Shown one piece after another: positions 51,701-63,057 of a DNA stretch of 64,000 nucleotides. The notes beneath the pieces were generated by a model that saw nothing but the letters and a program-made list of their open reading frames with translations, was not told the DNA's origin and made no database searches. The DNA comes from Halocaridina rubra (lineage: Eukaryota; Arthropoda; Malacostraca; Decapoda; Atyidae), in contig JAXCGZ010005734.1 in the NCBI GenBank assembly GCA_037179515.1, positions 42,501 through 106,500 of the forward strand, read 5' to 3'. Both the position numbers and the translations under genes were made by a program. Position 1 is the stretch's first letter; each line of letters opens with the position of its first letter.

Positions 51701-51898
51701 AATTCTGCCATATCTCTAGGTACTCAGTGCTTTGACTATTCTTTCAGCCTATTCTTTTCCTTTGTGTATCATTACCTCACCTCTGCCTTGTCCCTAACCT
51801 TTTTTTTTCCTTCGTCCTAATGTTTTCTTAGTGCCAAGGCCTTTATTAATGAGGGATGTTTTCTTGCCTGTCCCCATGGCAAAAAAAAAAAAAAAATT
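48775..51898 (+). mobile_element. LINE family J, copy 3 (longest copy), decayed
   Basis: Endonuclease traces: HTLHFSNIRGLNSNLSFVEQ near 48910, GDFSVHH at 49329 (catalytic GDF block, stop soon after), LDFSITHDLVQMIKLPTHVP and LDLFLTSNPSN. RT traces: NKASGPNDIPARFLKEF, HQYGFCKARALGSLLSYLTQ, GVPQCSVLS (PQGS mutated to PQCS), LAFADDSTLHF, then the C-terminal RLWNSL-like region. It ends in an A15 tail (51884-51898). The first catalytic RT block is deleted: FVIALLTVWHKAL replaces FVVALDISKAFDRVWHKAL. Numerous frameshifts. It gives the best view of the full family architecture in this window. Confidence 0.88.
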
Positions 51899-51954
51899 AC
51901 TGCCTCCTATGGTGTTCTAGATGTACCTTAACGATACTCTGTCATTTTACGTGT

Positions 51955-52115
51955 CACTATTACTCCTCATTCAAAAGGGGGTGAACAGAGGGTAGTTCGA
52001 GCTGGGGAATTAAGGCCGGATGCCTTTCCGAACACCTCACAGTAGGTTTGATTGTAAGCTGTCACCTCTCGAGTCGAGTGCTATGACCACTGTACTACCA
52101 CGATCCTCGTACTTT
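51955..52115 (-). mobile_element. SINE family A, minus orientation
   Basis: GTGTCACTATTACTCCTCAT, GGGGAATTAAGGCCGGATGC and a head with CACTGTACTACCACGATCC. Confidence 0.7.
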
Positions 52116-52377
52116 AATAATATTGACAATGGATAATTAATTTCTGCAATTTATTAAAACTAATTTGAAGGAAAAACATGCAACATAAACATTTTGATCC
52201 TAATAAAAATTCAAGGTTAATGTAGTTGAAAAAATTTACTTCAACAGAAACCTAAAAATATTTAAAATATTTCCATCAAAAGTTGAATTTGGTGAAACAC
52301 AAGTGTTAAAGAACTTTTCTGGTAACGAAGATTCACGTGCATAAGGTTCTTTCCTGTGAGTATCTGTCTGCCGTTTT
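52116..52377. other. Spacer
   Basis: Nothing recognised. Confidence 0.35.
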
Positions 52378-52515
52378 GTATAACTGACCCTATGTATGGG
52401 GATGGACAGAAATGGGTTGGAGCTGAGGAACTAAGGCTGGATGCTCTTCCTAATGCCCCGCAGTGGGCTCCGACATAGGTTTGTCACTTCCCTAGTTGAG
52501 TGCTCTCCCATGAGT
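52378..52515 (-). mobile_element. SINE family A, minus orientation
   Basis: ATGGACAGAAATGGGTTGGA, GAACTAAGGCTGGATGCTC and GAGTGCTCTCCCATGAG. Confidence 0.62.
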
Positions 52516-53427
52516 ACAGTAGTTAAATTTTGTAAAAACACACCTGAATTCTGGAAAGACTTTCAACAAGGTAACTACATACCAGGATACATCAAATGAA
52601 GAATAATTCATTTCTCTTGTCTCATACTGCATTTACTACTTTGTTGATGTCATTAGGTGTTGCCAATGGGATAAGATCTGGAGGTAACCATCCAACACCT
52701 AGTAACTAAAAATTGACATGTTTTAGGTTAAATATAAAAATTAAAAAAATTTTATACACATTTCCTAAAAGTACTGCACAGGAATATATAGATGGACACT
52801 TGATTTTTTTTTTTTTGTTAGCGTGACACCAGAACAGGCAAAGAGAAAGAGAGAAGGGGAGGGTGGTGACTTGTCATATGTCAAGGGATAATAAGTGATG
52901 AAAAAGATATATCAAACTATATTCGATGTTGATGTAGACAAAGAAAAAGAACCATAGCTGAAGGAACACATAGCACTGATCTCTCATGGCCAGTCCTATT
53001 TAAGTCCAATAGACCTTCAGCTGTAATATTGTAATGGGCAGCTGGTGCCAATGGGCCAACATACCACATTTGTTCCCTTAAAACTTAATATTGAATACAT
53101 ACCCTAAGTACTGTATATGTATAATGAGACTGGCATTTGCTCCCTTAAAACTTAATAATGTACAGGATATATATACTTTATAAATCTATATACCCTAATG
53201 GCTAAGACAAACCAGAGTAGCTCCAAACAAATTATTTTTTGATTCTCACTTCAGTATCAGTAATTGCAACCTCTTTGCACATCTCCCATATAAAATTCAC
53301 TATGGAAGAATTATATACTTCTAAGTTGCAATATATTACCAAGAAATTAAAATCCAGCCAAAAGATTCCCTAGAAATAAGCGATACTCTCCCAGTATTTC
53401 AATAGTGTCTCACCAAAATTGTCTCAT
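52516..53427. other. Spacer with a LINE J tail fragment
   Basis: A minus-strand scrap at 52808-52850 (GTTCTGGTGTCACGCTAAC then an A run) is the 3' end of family J. The rest is unrecognised. Confidence 0.45.
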
Positions 53428-54465
53428 TACCTGGAAAAGGCACATGATTGAGTACCACGTCAAGAGGTGTGGAGGTGTATTAGAGAAAAGGGAGTCCCCG
53501 AGAAATATGTAAGAATCATCCAAGATATGTATGAGAGGGCAGAGGCAAATGTTAAGAGCAGTGTGGGCTTGACGAAAAGTCTCTCAGTAAATGTTGGTCT
53601 GCATCAAGGGTCTGCTTTGAGTCCATATCTATTTGATCTGGTCTTGGATGTAGTAACCCAGGGTATTAGAGATCAGTCTCCGTGGTGTATGCTCTTTGCA
53701 GATGACATTGTACTGTGTAGCAACAAAGGAGAGGTAGTGGAGAAGGAGTAGAGAAGAGTGATGGAGAATAGAGGACTGAAAATCAGCAGGAAGAAGACAG
53801 AGTACTTGAGGTTGAGAGATGATGAGGATGGGGAGGTCAATTTGCAGGGGGAGGTGTTGAAAAGTTCAAGTATTTGGGATCAACAGTAGCAGAGGATGGT
53901 GACCTAGACTCAAAAATAACCCACAGAATACAAGCAGGATGGAAGAACTGGAAGAAAGTGTCTGGGGTGCTGTGCGACAGGAGAATAGGGATTAAGTTGA
54001 GGGGTAAAGTGCATAAGACAGTTGATGTATGGAGCAGAGACATGGGCAATAAAGAAGACACAAGAGATAAAGCTAGATGTGGCAGAGATGAGGATGTTGA
54101 GATGGATGTGTGGGGTGACAAGAAGAGATAAGATCAGAAACGAGGTAATTAGAGGTACCTCAAAAGTTGGAGAAATATCAGATAAGATACAAGAAAGTAG
54201 ACTAAGATGGTATGGTCATGTCGTTAGGAGGGATGAACAGTATGTTGGGAGGAGGGTGATGGAAATGGATATACAGGGTAGGAGAAGGAGAGGGAGACCA
54301 AGGCGTAGGTGGATGGATTGCATCAATGACGATCTGAGGTCTAAAGGTTTGTTGGGTGATGAGGTATGGGACAGAAACAAATGGAGAAGACTGGACAGAT
54401 ACATCGACCCCACATAAAAGTGGGAAAAGATGCAGACAAAGAAAGAAGAAGAAAGAAAGACTCCA
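53428..54465 (+). pseudogene. RTE-like LINE fragment (family R relative)
   Basis: Starts in the first RT motif as EKAHD followed by a stop where EKAYDRVPR is expected, so the conserved Asp is kept but the frame is broken. It continues VWRCIREKGVPEKYVRIIQD, VNVGLHQGSALSPYLFDLVL, MLFADDIVLCSNKGE (FADD present), FKYLGSTVAEDGDLDSKI, MMYGAETWAIKK, LRWYGHVVRRDEQY and GRPRRRWMDCINDDL. Stops and frameshifts lie near 53750, 53860 and 54030. It ends in an AAGA-rich tail. The endonuclease for this type of element appears, separately, at 62600-63057. Confidence 0.87.
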
Positions 54466-54589
54466 CTGCATTAATGACTATGAGTACCCCACTTAAGATT
54501 TTCCTGGCAAACCCAAAAGCACAACTTTCATATAGATCACACCAATCTCTTTGCTATAAGTAATGCCATACTTGAGAGAAGTATGCATA

Positions 54590-56145
54590 TTCTATACTTT
54601 CCCCTCTTGTTAACTCTGTCCACTCTTTGATCTCAATCTCTTCCATTTTCGTTCCCTCTTCATCATTTCCTCCTACTCACCGCCACATTTGGCACTTCGA
54701 GCATACCCAATGTGATGATTTGCGTAACTTTCTCTTTGAATTACCATGGAATGACTACTGCTTTAGGATCCGCAAGCAAGATCAAGTAGCCCTAATAGTT
54801 ACCGAGATCATAACCTCACAAATGGAGGCATTCATCCCATCCTCTATTAAAACCTTTTCTCCCCCTAATCATTGGTTTGACTGTGCCTGCATCATGGCAA
54901 TTTAGGCAAGGGATCGGGCATACTAGTCATACCAAGCTCTCCTGCTTTAAATTGCTTTGCATTTATTACAGCTAGGAATCACTGCACTGATCAGATTTGA
55001 AGGTCTAAAGCTTCCTTATTAAGAAGGAAAGTTGATGACCTAAACTCTCTTCCAATGATAAATGTTTCTGTTCCTTGACTAAAAATCTCTCCAGAAACTT
55101 CTGTAACTCAAGCTTTCCTCCTCTCATTCATCCTGATGGTTTTATAGCTTCCTCTTCCACTGACAAATCTAATCTCTTTGGTTCTAATTTTTCCGCAAAC
55201 TTTTCTAAAATCAATTCCAGCACACCTGTTCCTCATATTTTACCCCTCCCTAACCCTATGACTTTTATTCTTTCTTCATGCAAATTCCACATGGTTCTTC
55301 ACTCTATAGATGAACAGGGCATCAGGACCTGATGGTATCTAAGCAAGGTTCTTTAAGGAGCTTGTAAATAAACTGGCTCCTGTGCTCCGATGTCATTTTT
55401 AACCTCGCTTATTTTATATCACCAGGATAGCTTCCGCTAGGCAAGATCCACTGGTGAGCTCATGTTATGTCTCACTTGTGTGTGGTCATCTTCTCTGAAG
55501 AATTATGGGGACTCCTGTGTTGTCACCCTTGATATCTCTCAGGTATTTGATAGTGTGGTAAAAGGCTCTGTTGGCCAAACTTTCTGCTTATGGCTTTACC
55601 CCTTCTCTCTGTTTTCTGATATCCAGCTTTCTTTCTGTTTTATATTTGTGGTTGTTGATGGCACAACATCTAGCTCTTTCCCAGTTACCAGTGATGTTCC
55701 ACAGGGCTCTATTCTTTCACCTACATTGTTCCTACTCTTTATCAACGATCTTCTCTACTCCCTGTACTCCTCTCTTCTCCACACCTTTCCCGATGATCCT
55801 ACCCTACATTTTTCCTCTGCCTTATCTTCACAACCTTAATTTGCTAATCATGTCTTGTATCACTCTTTCTTTAACTCTCAACTCTGATATTCACAGAATA
55901 TGAGTGAGGTACCTAAAATTTTGTTAACTTTAATGCCTCCAAAAGACAGTTTCTGGTTATCACTTATCTGCTCCTCCTGATAGCCCTTTTGTCTTCGAAA
56001 CTATAACAAAATATGCCCTCTCTTTTTTTCTATTAAAATATTAGGATCAGATAGCCTCTAACAGGTCTTTTAGAAGTCAAATAATCCACATTTCCTGAGA
56101 ATGGCAGCTTTCTTGCCTGTCCTGTTGTCACACATATAAAAAACA
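54590..56145 (+). mobile_element. LINE family J, copy 4, decayed
   Basis: Collinear with 49560-51890: ISISSIFVPSSSFP, then RT traces TLDISQVFDSV (catalytic Asp kept), SDVPQGSILSPTLFLLFIND and HTFPDDPTLHF where HAFADDSTLHF is expected, so the AD of the FADD box reads PD. The C-terminal third is deleted: near 56098 it jumps from the RT thumb to the 3' end CTTTCTTGCCTGTCC...GTCACAC. Several frameshifts. Confidence 0.84.
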
Positions 56146-58129
56146 GAGAGAGAGAGATCACAGCTATGATAACAAACTCTGGGGCAATGCATTCTCACTA
56201 ACATTATTATCATTATTACATTTTTGGCCAAGCAACACGCCCAACTTGTAAAGTGTTTAACACACGAGGGGAAAAGGCCGTGCAGGATTTAGAAGAAGAA
56301 ACATAGCAAATAGAGTTGAGCTTGCTGATAAATACGGTAAAGATAGAGCGTTATTTATGTGGATTCGAGTACCATTTCTCTCTAGCATGTCCAAGAAATG
56401 TGTATGTAAATAGTGCAAATGAAGAAGTACATGAAGCAGAGTCATATGCTGTTGTTTGAAAGTCTTGAAATGATGTCAGTATTGATAGCAGAGTCTATTA
56501 GTTATGCTATGCTCGATACAGCATGCAGTTCTACAGTTTGTGGTATTGAATGGTTGAAATCATATGTACAGACATTATCAGAAGAGGAGAAATTGATGAT
56601 ACAAGAGGAAGAAAGTGAAGGAACATTTAGACTTGGTGACGGTAATGTGTACAAATCAATGAAGAAGGTAAAATTTCCAGTGAAAACTATGGGTGACAAA
56701 GCAAACATAACAGCTGAAGTGGTAAATTGCTCTATTCCCCTTCTCTTCAGCAAAAAATCAATGAAGAGAGCACAAATGAGATTGGACTTGCAAAATGATA
56801 TTGGGATAATACATGGAAAAAAAATTAAATTGAGGTGCACTTCTTCAGGATTCTATTGCCTTCCACTTAGGGATGAGAATGAAGCTTGGAAGAAAACACA
56901 AGAAATAATGCTAACCTTAGGTGATGATGAAAAAGAAGAAAAAACTGAAAAACTGCACCAAAAATTTGGTCATCCCACTTGTAAGAGACTGATTCAGCTA
57001 TTAAAGGATGCTGGTGTAAAAGACGAGATGTGCTTTGTATATGCTGCAGAAGTGTCAAATAGCTGTGATATATGCATGAAGTATAAGAAAACGCCATCAA
57101 GGCCAATTGTAAGTGTGAATGAGTTTAATGAAATTGTAGCAATAAACCTAAGGGAGTATAGGAAAGGAGATATACATTTTCTGCATATGGTAAACATGGC
57201 AACAAGGTTCTCAAAATCATGTATGATTAAAAGTAAAGAACCTAAGGAGATAGTTCAGAAAATTATGGTGACTTGGTTGGGAATTGGCTTAGGAGCCCCT
57301 GCAAAATTTCTATGTAATAATGGTGGTGAGTTTACTAACAACACATTCTTTGAGATGTGTGAGAATATGAGCATTCAGGTGATGCATACGGCTGCATATT
57401 CCTCCTTCAGTAATGGCATGTGTGAGCGGAATCAAGCGGTTATAGATGAAATGGTGGCCAAAACAGTGGCAGAGCAACCAGAATTATCTTAAAAGTGGCT
57501 TTAGCATGGGCAGTCAATGCTAAAACTGCCTTCAGATGACAGGGGGTGTCAGCCCTTATCAACTTGTATACGGAAGGAATCCGAAACTGCCATGTACCAT
57601 GAGTGACGAACTTCCGGCACTGGAAGGTACAACATCTAGTGAAATGATAGCTAATCATCTCATTACTAGTCACTCAGCAAAAAAAGTTTTTATTGCTGCA
57701 GAACCTTTGAGAAAATATGACGAATACTAAGACATAAAGTGAAACACTGGAATAGCCCTTAAAAATGGCAATCAAGTGTATTTTAAGAGAGAAGGGCAAA
57801 AGGAATGGAAAGGACCTGCTACAGTCATTGGTCAAGATGGTAAAACAGTGATCTTGATATATGGTTCAAATATTGTAAGAGCCTATGAAATGCATGTTCA
57901 GAAGATACCAAACAGTTTCAACAGAAATACTGAAGAAGGAAGAAATTCACTACCTGATATGTTGACGAATCAAAGAAAAACAGAGGAGAAGGTTACAAGT
58001 AAAGAGATAGAAGCAGTTATAAATCCAGCTGAAAATACTGTAGAAAACAAAAGTTGTGATAAAACAGAGGAAGAAGAGGACCACACCACAATTAAAGACA
58101 CAATTGAGGGTAGTGTAATAATCAAAAGT

Positions 58130-58149
58130 ATTCCAAATATTGGACAGAG
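58130..58149. repeat. Left 20-bp target duplication of SINE B
   Basis: ATTCCAAATATTGGACAGAG, identical to 58344-58363. Confidence 0.95.
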
Positions 58150-58343
58150 TAGTTGGCGTGGCTCAGGCGGTAGCGTCCGCGACTTTGAGGCGTCGGGTCG
58201 AGGGTCGCGCCCCACCACGGTTTGATGTTAGTAAGGGCATACACTCAGGGTAACGATTACATATGCCAAAACAAGTCCTTCGTAAGAAGGCAATCGTCAT
58301 AGCCCTTGGTAGAAAAGGGAGTCCGTGACGTAAAGCACGCTTT
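58150..58343 (+). mobile_element. SINE family B inside Copia pol
   Basis: A 194-bp insert flanked by a perfect 20-bp duplication. Opens TAGTTGGCGTGGCTCAGGCG (A-box-like), GGGTCGAGGGTCGCGCCCC (B-box-like), then GGGTAACGATTAC, CCTTC-GTAA-GAAGG (58277-58290) and GTCCGTGACGTAAAGC. No long A tail; it ends GCACGCTTT. The length of the direct repeat shows LINE-mediated insertion. Confidence 0.95.
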
Positions 58344-58363
58344 ATTCCAAATATTGGACAGAG
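58344..58363. repeat. Right 20-bp target duplication of SINE B
   Basis: ATTCCAAATATTGGACAGAG, followed at once by the resumed Copia frame (VRFQPKESDNW). Confidence 0.95.
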
Positions 58364-60199
58364 AGTGAGATTCCAGCCGAAAGAGTCAGATAATTGGCAT
58401 ACAGTAACTGTGCATAGTCGTGCTGGAAAATCCACAGGAAAATACAGTAATAGGAGGAATATTGAACATGAAGATGAATGCATTTCAGCTCTTGACTGGT
58501 ATAGAGATATAGAAAAATGGATACCTGTATTGGATGAGGATGGAATACAGGAACCTAGTGAAATAGTAATGGCTTTTGAAAATACAGAAAATCATGAACT
58601 TATCAAAGCAAAAGAAGGAGAACTGAAAAGCTGGAAGAATATGGTGTGTATAAAGAGGTTCTAAATGCGGGTCAAAAAGCATTATCAGTTCGATGGGTAG
58701 CAACAGAAAAGGAAAACAGTACTGGCAAAAAGGTTAAAGCACGGCTGGTTGCCAGAGGTTTCGAGGAAAAAGAAAACATTCAGTCAGATTCTCCCCCTGT
58801 TAATAGGAAGCATTGAGATCTTTTGTTGATATCTTGTCTTCCAAAAAGTGGGCAGTAAATTCAATTGATATTAAGGTTGCATTTCTACAGAGTGAACGAT
58901 TTGAGCATGAAGTATATCTTATTCCTCCTGTGGAAGCAGGTTATGACAATAATATACTATGGAAGTTGGAAAAATATGTATAAGGCCTTATTGATGCAGC
59001 TAAAAAGTGGTATCTCACAGTAAAGACTTTCCTGCTGAAGATGGAATGTAAGCAAGTGAAAACTGACCCTGCAGCATTCTACTGGTACCATGAAGGAGAA
59101 TTATGTGGTATGTTTATAATTCATGTAGATGATTTCTTGTAGGGAGGAACTAAGAAATTTGACAATGTTGTCATTACCCAAATCAGAAATTATTTTCTGG
59201 TTAGGGAACAAAGTAATACAATTTTCAAGTATACTTGACTAGACATTATTCAGACTGAACATGAAATCACACTTCATCAATAGTGTAAGTACTGCTAGGG
59301 GATTATATAAGAATATGAAGTGTAGTGAAGAAGAAAAGGAAAGTTTTAAGAGTCTTGTAGGCCACCTGGGGTGGTTGTGTACTAATTCAAGACCTGATAT
59401 ATCATATGATGTGTTAGAACTTAGCTGTAAGGTAAATAAGTCTAAAGTAGAAGATCTGATTGAGGCAAATAAATGTCTACGGAAAGCTTGTACTTCTGCA
59501 AGTTCAATATGCTTCCCAGGACTAGGTGACACTTCCTAGTATAAATTGGTTGTATACAGTGATGCTTCCTATGCTAATTTCCCAATTGGATTTGGTAGTG
59601 CTGGGGGCTTTGTAATTTTTCTTGTGAGTGAAAATGGAAATAGTTGTCCATTGTATTGGGAGGCAAAGAAAATAAGAAGAGTTGTGAAAAGCACACTTGC
59701 AGCACAAACACTAGCAGCTGCTGAGGCAGTGGATATGGCCTATTATCTTGGAAGTATGTTGTCTCAAATACTATATGACAAAGAAAGAAAATTGCCTGTA
59801 GAACTCTTTGTAGGTAACCGTTCACTTTATCATAATGTGCACACAGTTAAAAATGTATCAGCAAAAAGATTAAGAATTGACATTGCTATTCTCAAAGAAA
59901 TGGTTCAAAATGGTGAGTTAAAGATATATTGAGTGGATTCAAAAGTAGTTGGCTGATGTATTGACAAAAAAAGGAGTAAATTCTTTGAAAATGGAACTTT
60001 GAAATTATACTCAAATAGAGTGATATGTTGTATTGATTTTGTGAAGGAAAAGTTAAAGAATATTCATTTCTTAAAGGAAAATTTTTATTTTTTATGTTTT
60101 TCTTGTTATAAGTAACTTTTAAGTTCTGCATTTTTACAGAATACAGTATAATGTTGTAATATTTTTTAAGTATTTTTTTTTTCTGTTTAAAAGAGAGGG

Positions 60200-60527
60200 A
60201 TATGTTAATTCTGTTCAAATTATTATATACAATACTGCACTTCTCAAGTGTCTTTTGTTTGTTTGTTTGAGATCGGGAGGAGATTGTAGAAAAGCGGTCG
60301 GTATACGATGTTATCTTTTGGCCACAATATTGAACCTATATATAGTATGTCTGTTACTGATTTATCCTGACACATTGATCTGTGAGCTCAACAGGGGACG
60401 CAACTTGGTAGGGAATAGCAAAAAGAGAAGATAGACAAAAAATAAAATTATATAAATTAGTAAAACTCAGTACAAGTATTACAATACAGCCATTTTTCCC
60501 CTATACTGCAGAGAGAAAAGAAGTACA
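60200..60527. other. Possible 3' LTR region of the second Copia element
   Basis: Follows the purine run. It starts TATGTTAATTCTG, but no matching 5' copy exists in the window, so the LTR cannot be shown. Confidence 0.3.
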
Positions 60528-60705
60528 GGAAAGGGGGGGCTGAAGCCATACACCAGGAAAGGTTGAACTGTATTCCCAAGGAGAGGTAGGACTGCATACC
60601 CAAGGAAAGGTGGAACAATAGCCCAGGAAAGGTGACAATGCATAATCCAGGAAAGATGGGACAGTGTACCCCCAGGAAAGCGGGACTACATACCCCCGTT
60701 TCCCT
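60528..60705 (+). repeat. ~24-bp minisatellite, about seven units
   Basis: Units of the form GGAAAGGTGGAACTGCATAC, then CCA, at about 60530, 60558, 60582, 60606, 60628, 60652 and 60677, with varied spacing. Confidence 0.85.
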
Positions 60706-61387
60706 ATACCTGATACAGCCTTCGTCCTCTGACAGGCATGGAATATGAAAAGCATTATTCTTGTTTACTGCCCAAATCTAGTAATAATTATAGTGCTTTA
60801 TAGCAATTTTTATTCATTAAAATGAAGAGAAATTGAGTAATAAATACATTATTATAACATATTCAAATCAAGTGATGGCTAAATTTCATTAAGACTTTCG
60901 TTCTATTCACAACCAATTCAAAACAAAGAAATATATTCTTAAACCACAGTCCCAACTTTCCCATTTTGAAATTCAATACATCAAATTTCAACTTACCAGT
61001 GTTTCCGTTGATTTTACAGAAACCTTGTAGCATTCACACCAAGATTTTATAAATTTATACTGAGCAGCTTGGTCCAGTACACTACCACAGCTCCCACCAA
61101 CACATACTGCCTGTAAATTATCAGCATGCATCTCATAGTCAACAAGGAGACCTGTAAATTCACGAGAATGCAATTATAATATAATGATGTTTGTAGTACT
61201 GTACATCCAATTTCACACAGCCCACTACTCTTGCCAAAAAAGAAAAAAAAATGAGTCTGAACAGAGTAGAGTATATTTGCTCTTGCACGTCTTTATTTAT
61301 TTATTTATTTTTTTTGCCAGAAATTAGAAGACACCTAGGGTAATTCTACTTAGCTACGAAAGTTAACGAGATGAGTTACTAATTTTT
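60706..61387. other. Spacer
   Basis: No gene recognised; short A run near 61240 and a TTTA-rich tract near 61292. Confidence 0.4.
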
Positions 61388-61560
61388 TACCATTGTGTCA
61401 CTATTAATCCCCATTTTAGGGTTTAATACAGAGAGGTTGGTGGTGGTAAATGAGGACTGGATGTCCTTCCTAGCACCCCATGGTAGGCTCGAACACAAGT
61501 CTGTCACTTCCCAAGTCAAGTGCTCTAACCAATGCGTTATTGCAGTTCCCTTGGCGAGTT
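61388..61560 (-). mobile_element. SINE family A, minus orientation
   Basis: GTGTCACTATTAATCCCCAT, TGAGGACTGGATGTCC, GGCTCGAACACAAG (B-box side) and a head AACCAATGCGTTATTGCAG, which reads CTGCAATAACGCATTGGTT. Nearly complete. Confidence 0.75.
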
Positions 61561-61699
61561 ATTAGAATAATCATTATTAGTTCTTAATGGGTCCGAAGCT
61601 TTATGCCAGGCTTGCATATAAATATTCTCCTGCCTAAATTCATAAAGGAAAAATTTAACCAACCACCTGCTCCCACTTTTAAGGGTATATTTAAATGAC

Positions 61700-62290
61700 T
61701 ACTATATTCGAGCATCTAGGATATAGGTACATACATATATGCTGTAATGGCTGCAATATCCCGTTTGAGGGGTGGCCATGCAAACGTGAAGCCAAATATA
61801 CCTTGAGCATTCCATTTAGCGCCTTAGGAATAAAGGGTTACTACAATAGCCTACCATCACCCTGCTTGGGTCACCCACAGGGAAAATGGGTAGGCATTTT
61901 CAGTGGTGAATCCAACAGCTGCAGCTTGTTTACCTCCATGCTTCATTGCATGGCAACCCAACTCAAACCTATCCATCCCTGATACAATTTTAGAGATTCC
62001 AAAGGTCAACTAGCTGAGGAAAGGGCATTTGGCACTATTATCCCACTACTTTTGGAGTTTTTTGAGAATGTGTCAACAGAATAATATAAGTAAAGTAATG
62101 ACTAGATGTCCAAATATATCGGTAATTAAAATATATCCCCATATGCTAAGACGTATAAGGTAATTAAGAGAAATGTTGAATATTACTCTTACACACATAC
62201 AATAGTCACACTCCCTCTTGTAATGGGGGTGGCCGAATCAAAGCACACACTCACCAGAAGCTGATGTACCTCGATCACTACTTTTACTCA
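61700..62290 (-). repeat. Family C pieces, minus orientation
   Basis: On the minus strand 61860-61885 reads CCCTGTGGGTGACCCAAGCA and 62190-62280 reads TGATCGAGGTACATCAGCTT ... GGCCACCCCCATTAC, both family C blocks. Sequence between them (about 61990-62160) is unassigned. Confidence 0.5.
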
Positions 62291-62559
62291 CATATACACT
62301 TCACATGGCATTTGGGGGAAAATTATGGAATCCCAGCTTTTTCCAACAATAGTACATTATAAAATGTGAATTGCTTTAATATGAAATTAAAAAAATAATT
62401 TTTCTTTGCATTCATTTTCCAAAAGCCATGCCATATCCCATTAAGGTCAACAATGTGGTAACACTGACCAGAAATAAACTAAAGTAGTGACATTAGTATA
62501 CTCTGACCATCATGCTTCCTTTGTCAGTGGTATTTCAGGCTTCGCCTGACCCCTCCAGA

Positions 62560-63057
62560 AAGACAGCAAGGGCTACCCAGTCATGGGAGGGCTGGGTTAA
62601 AGAGGCAAGGTCGAGGGAGAGTGTCAGATGAGGTGCTGCAGGTGGGCACTATTAATGTGGGGACGATGACTGGGAAGGGGCGAGAATTGGTGGACCTGAT
62701 GGAGAGGAGGAGACTTGGAGTGCTGTGCGTGCAGGAGACCAGGTGGAAAGGAAATAAGGCGAGGGAACTGGGTGAGGGTTGCAAATTGTTCTATAGTGGA
62801 GCAAATGAGGAAGGCAGGAATGGTGTAGGAATAATACTATCCAAAGACCTGAAGGAAAGCTTACTTGGTGTGAATAGAAAGATGACAGAATTATGAGTTT
62901 AAAGCTGGGACTGGGAGAAACGGTAGTCAATGTGGTATGTGCCTATGCCCCACAAACTGGTTGTACAGCGGAGGAGAAGGATGTATTTTGGGAGGAGATG
63001 GACCAGGCGCTTAGAACGATTCCTATAAAGGAGAGGGTAATTTTGGGAGGAGATCTA
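62560..63057 (+). pseudogene. RTE-like LINE endonuclease fragment
   Basis: The frame at 62621 reads VGTINVGTMTGKGRELVDLM, LGVLCVQETRWKGNKA (catalytic Glu in QET), NGVGIILSKDL, then after a frameshift near 62870 LGETVVNVVCAYAPQTGC and VILGGDL (the GGDLN block). Such endonucleases are often misnamed craniofacial development protein 2 in genome annotations. It stops at GGDL where LINE J sequence begins, with ATCTA shared by both sides. No RT of its own follows. Confidence 0.87.

Larger units (their letters stand above)
56300..59940 (+). pseudogene. Copia gag end and pol, broken
   Basis: A gag knuckle near 56350 reads RYLCGFEYHFSLACP, which fits C-x2-C-x4-H-x4-C only if the Arg replaces Cys. Protease: AMLDTACSSTVCG (D35 of the 56413 frame). 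Integrase: QKFGHPTCKR, SNSCDICMKY, then MVNMATRFS and LCNNGGEF, where Asp is expected at both catalytic positions (Asn here), and SNGMCERNQAV with Glu kept. After the SINE: IDIKVAFLQSERFE, WKLEKYV-stop-GLIDAAKKWY, HVDDFL-stop, SRPDISYDVLEL, WEAKKIRRVVKSTLAAQTLA. Several stops and frameshifts. Confidence 0.87.
56155..60199 (+). mobile_element. Second Copia-type element, LTRs not identified
   Basis: Same domain order and style as 43575-48487. The left end abuts LINE J copy 4, so the 5' LTR and most of gag are missing. A purine run (AAAAGAGAGGGA, 60188-60199) after pol could be a polypurine tract, but no repeated LTR was found. It is interrupted by a SINE at 58150-58343. Confidence 0.82.

Noticed and set aside
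58900..59940. G-to-A hypermutation of the second Copia element
   Set aside because: Some stops are TGG to TAG or TGA, but others arise by transversion (TAC to TAA, GGA to TGA) or indels, so there is no consistent mutational bias.
60202..60420. LTR followed by a TTGGTAGGGA primer-site-like motif
   Set aside because: No second copy in the window, and a primer site should follow a 5' LTR, not sit after pol.
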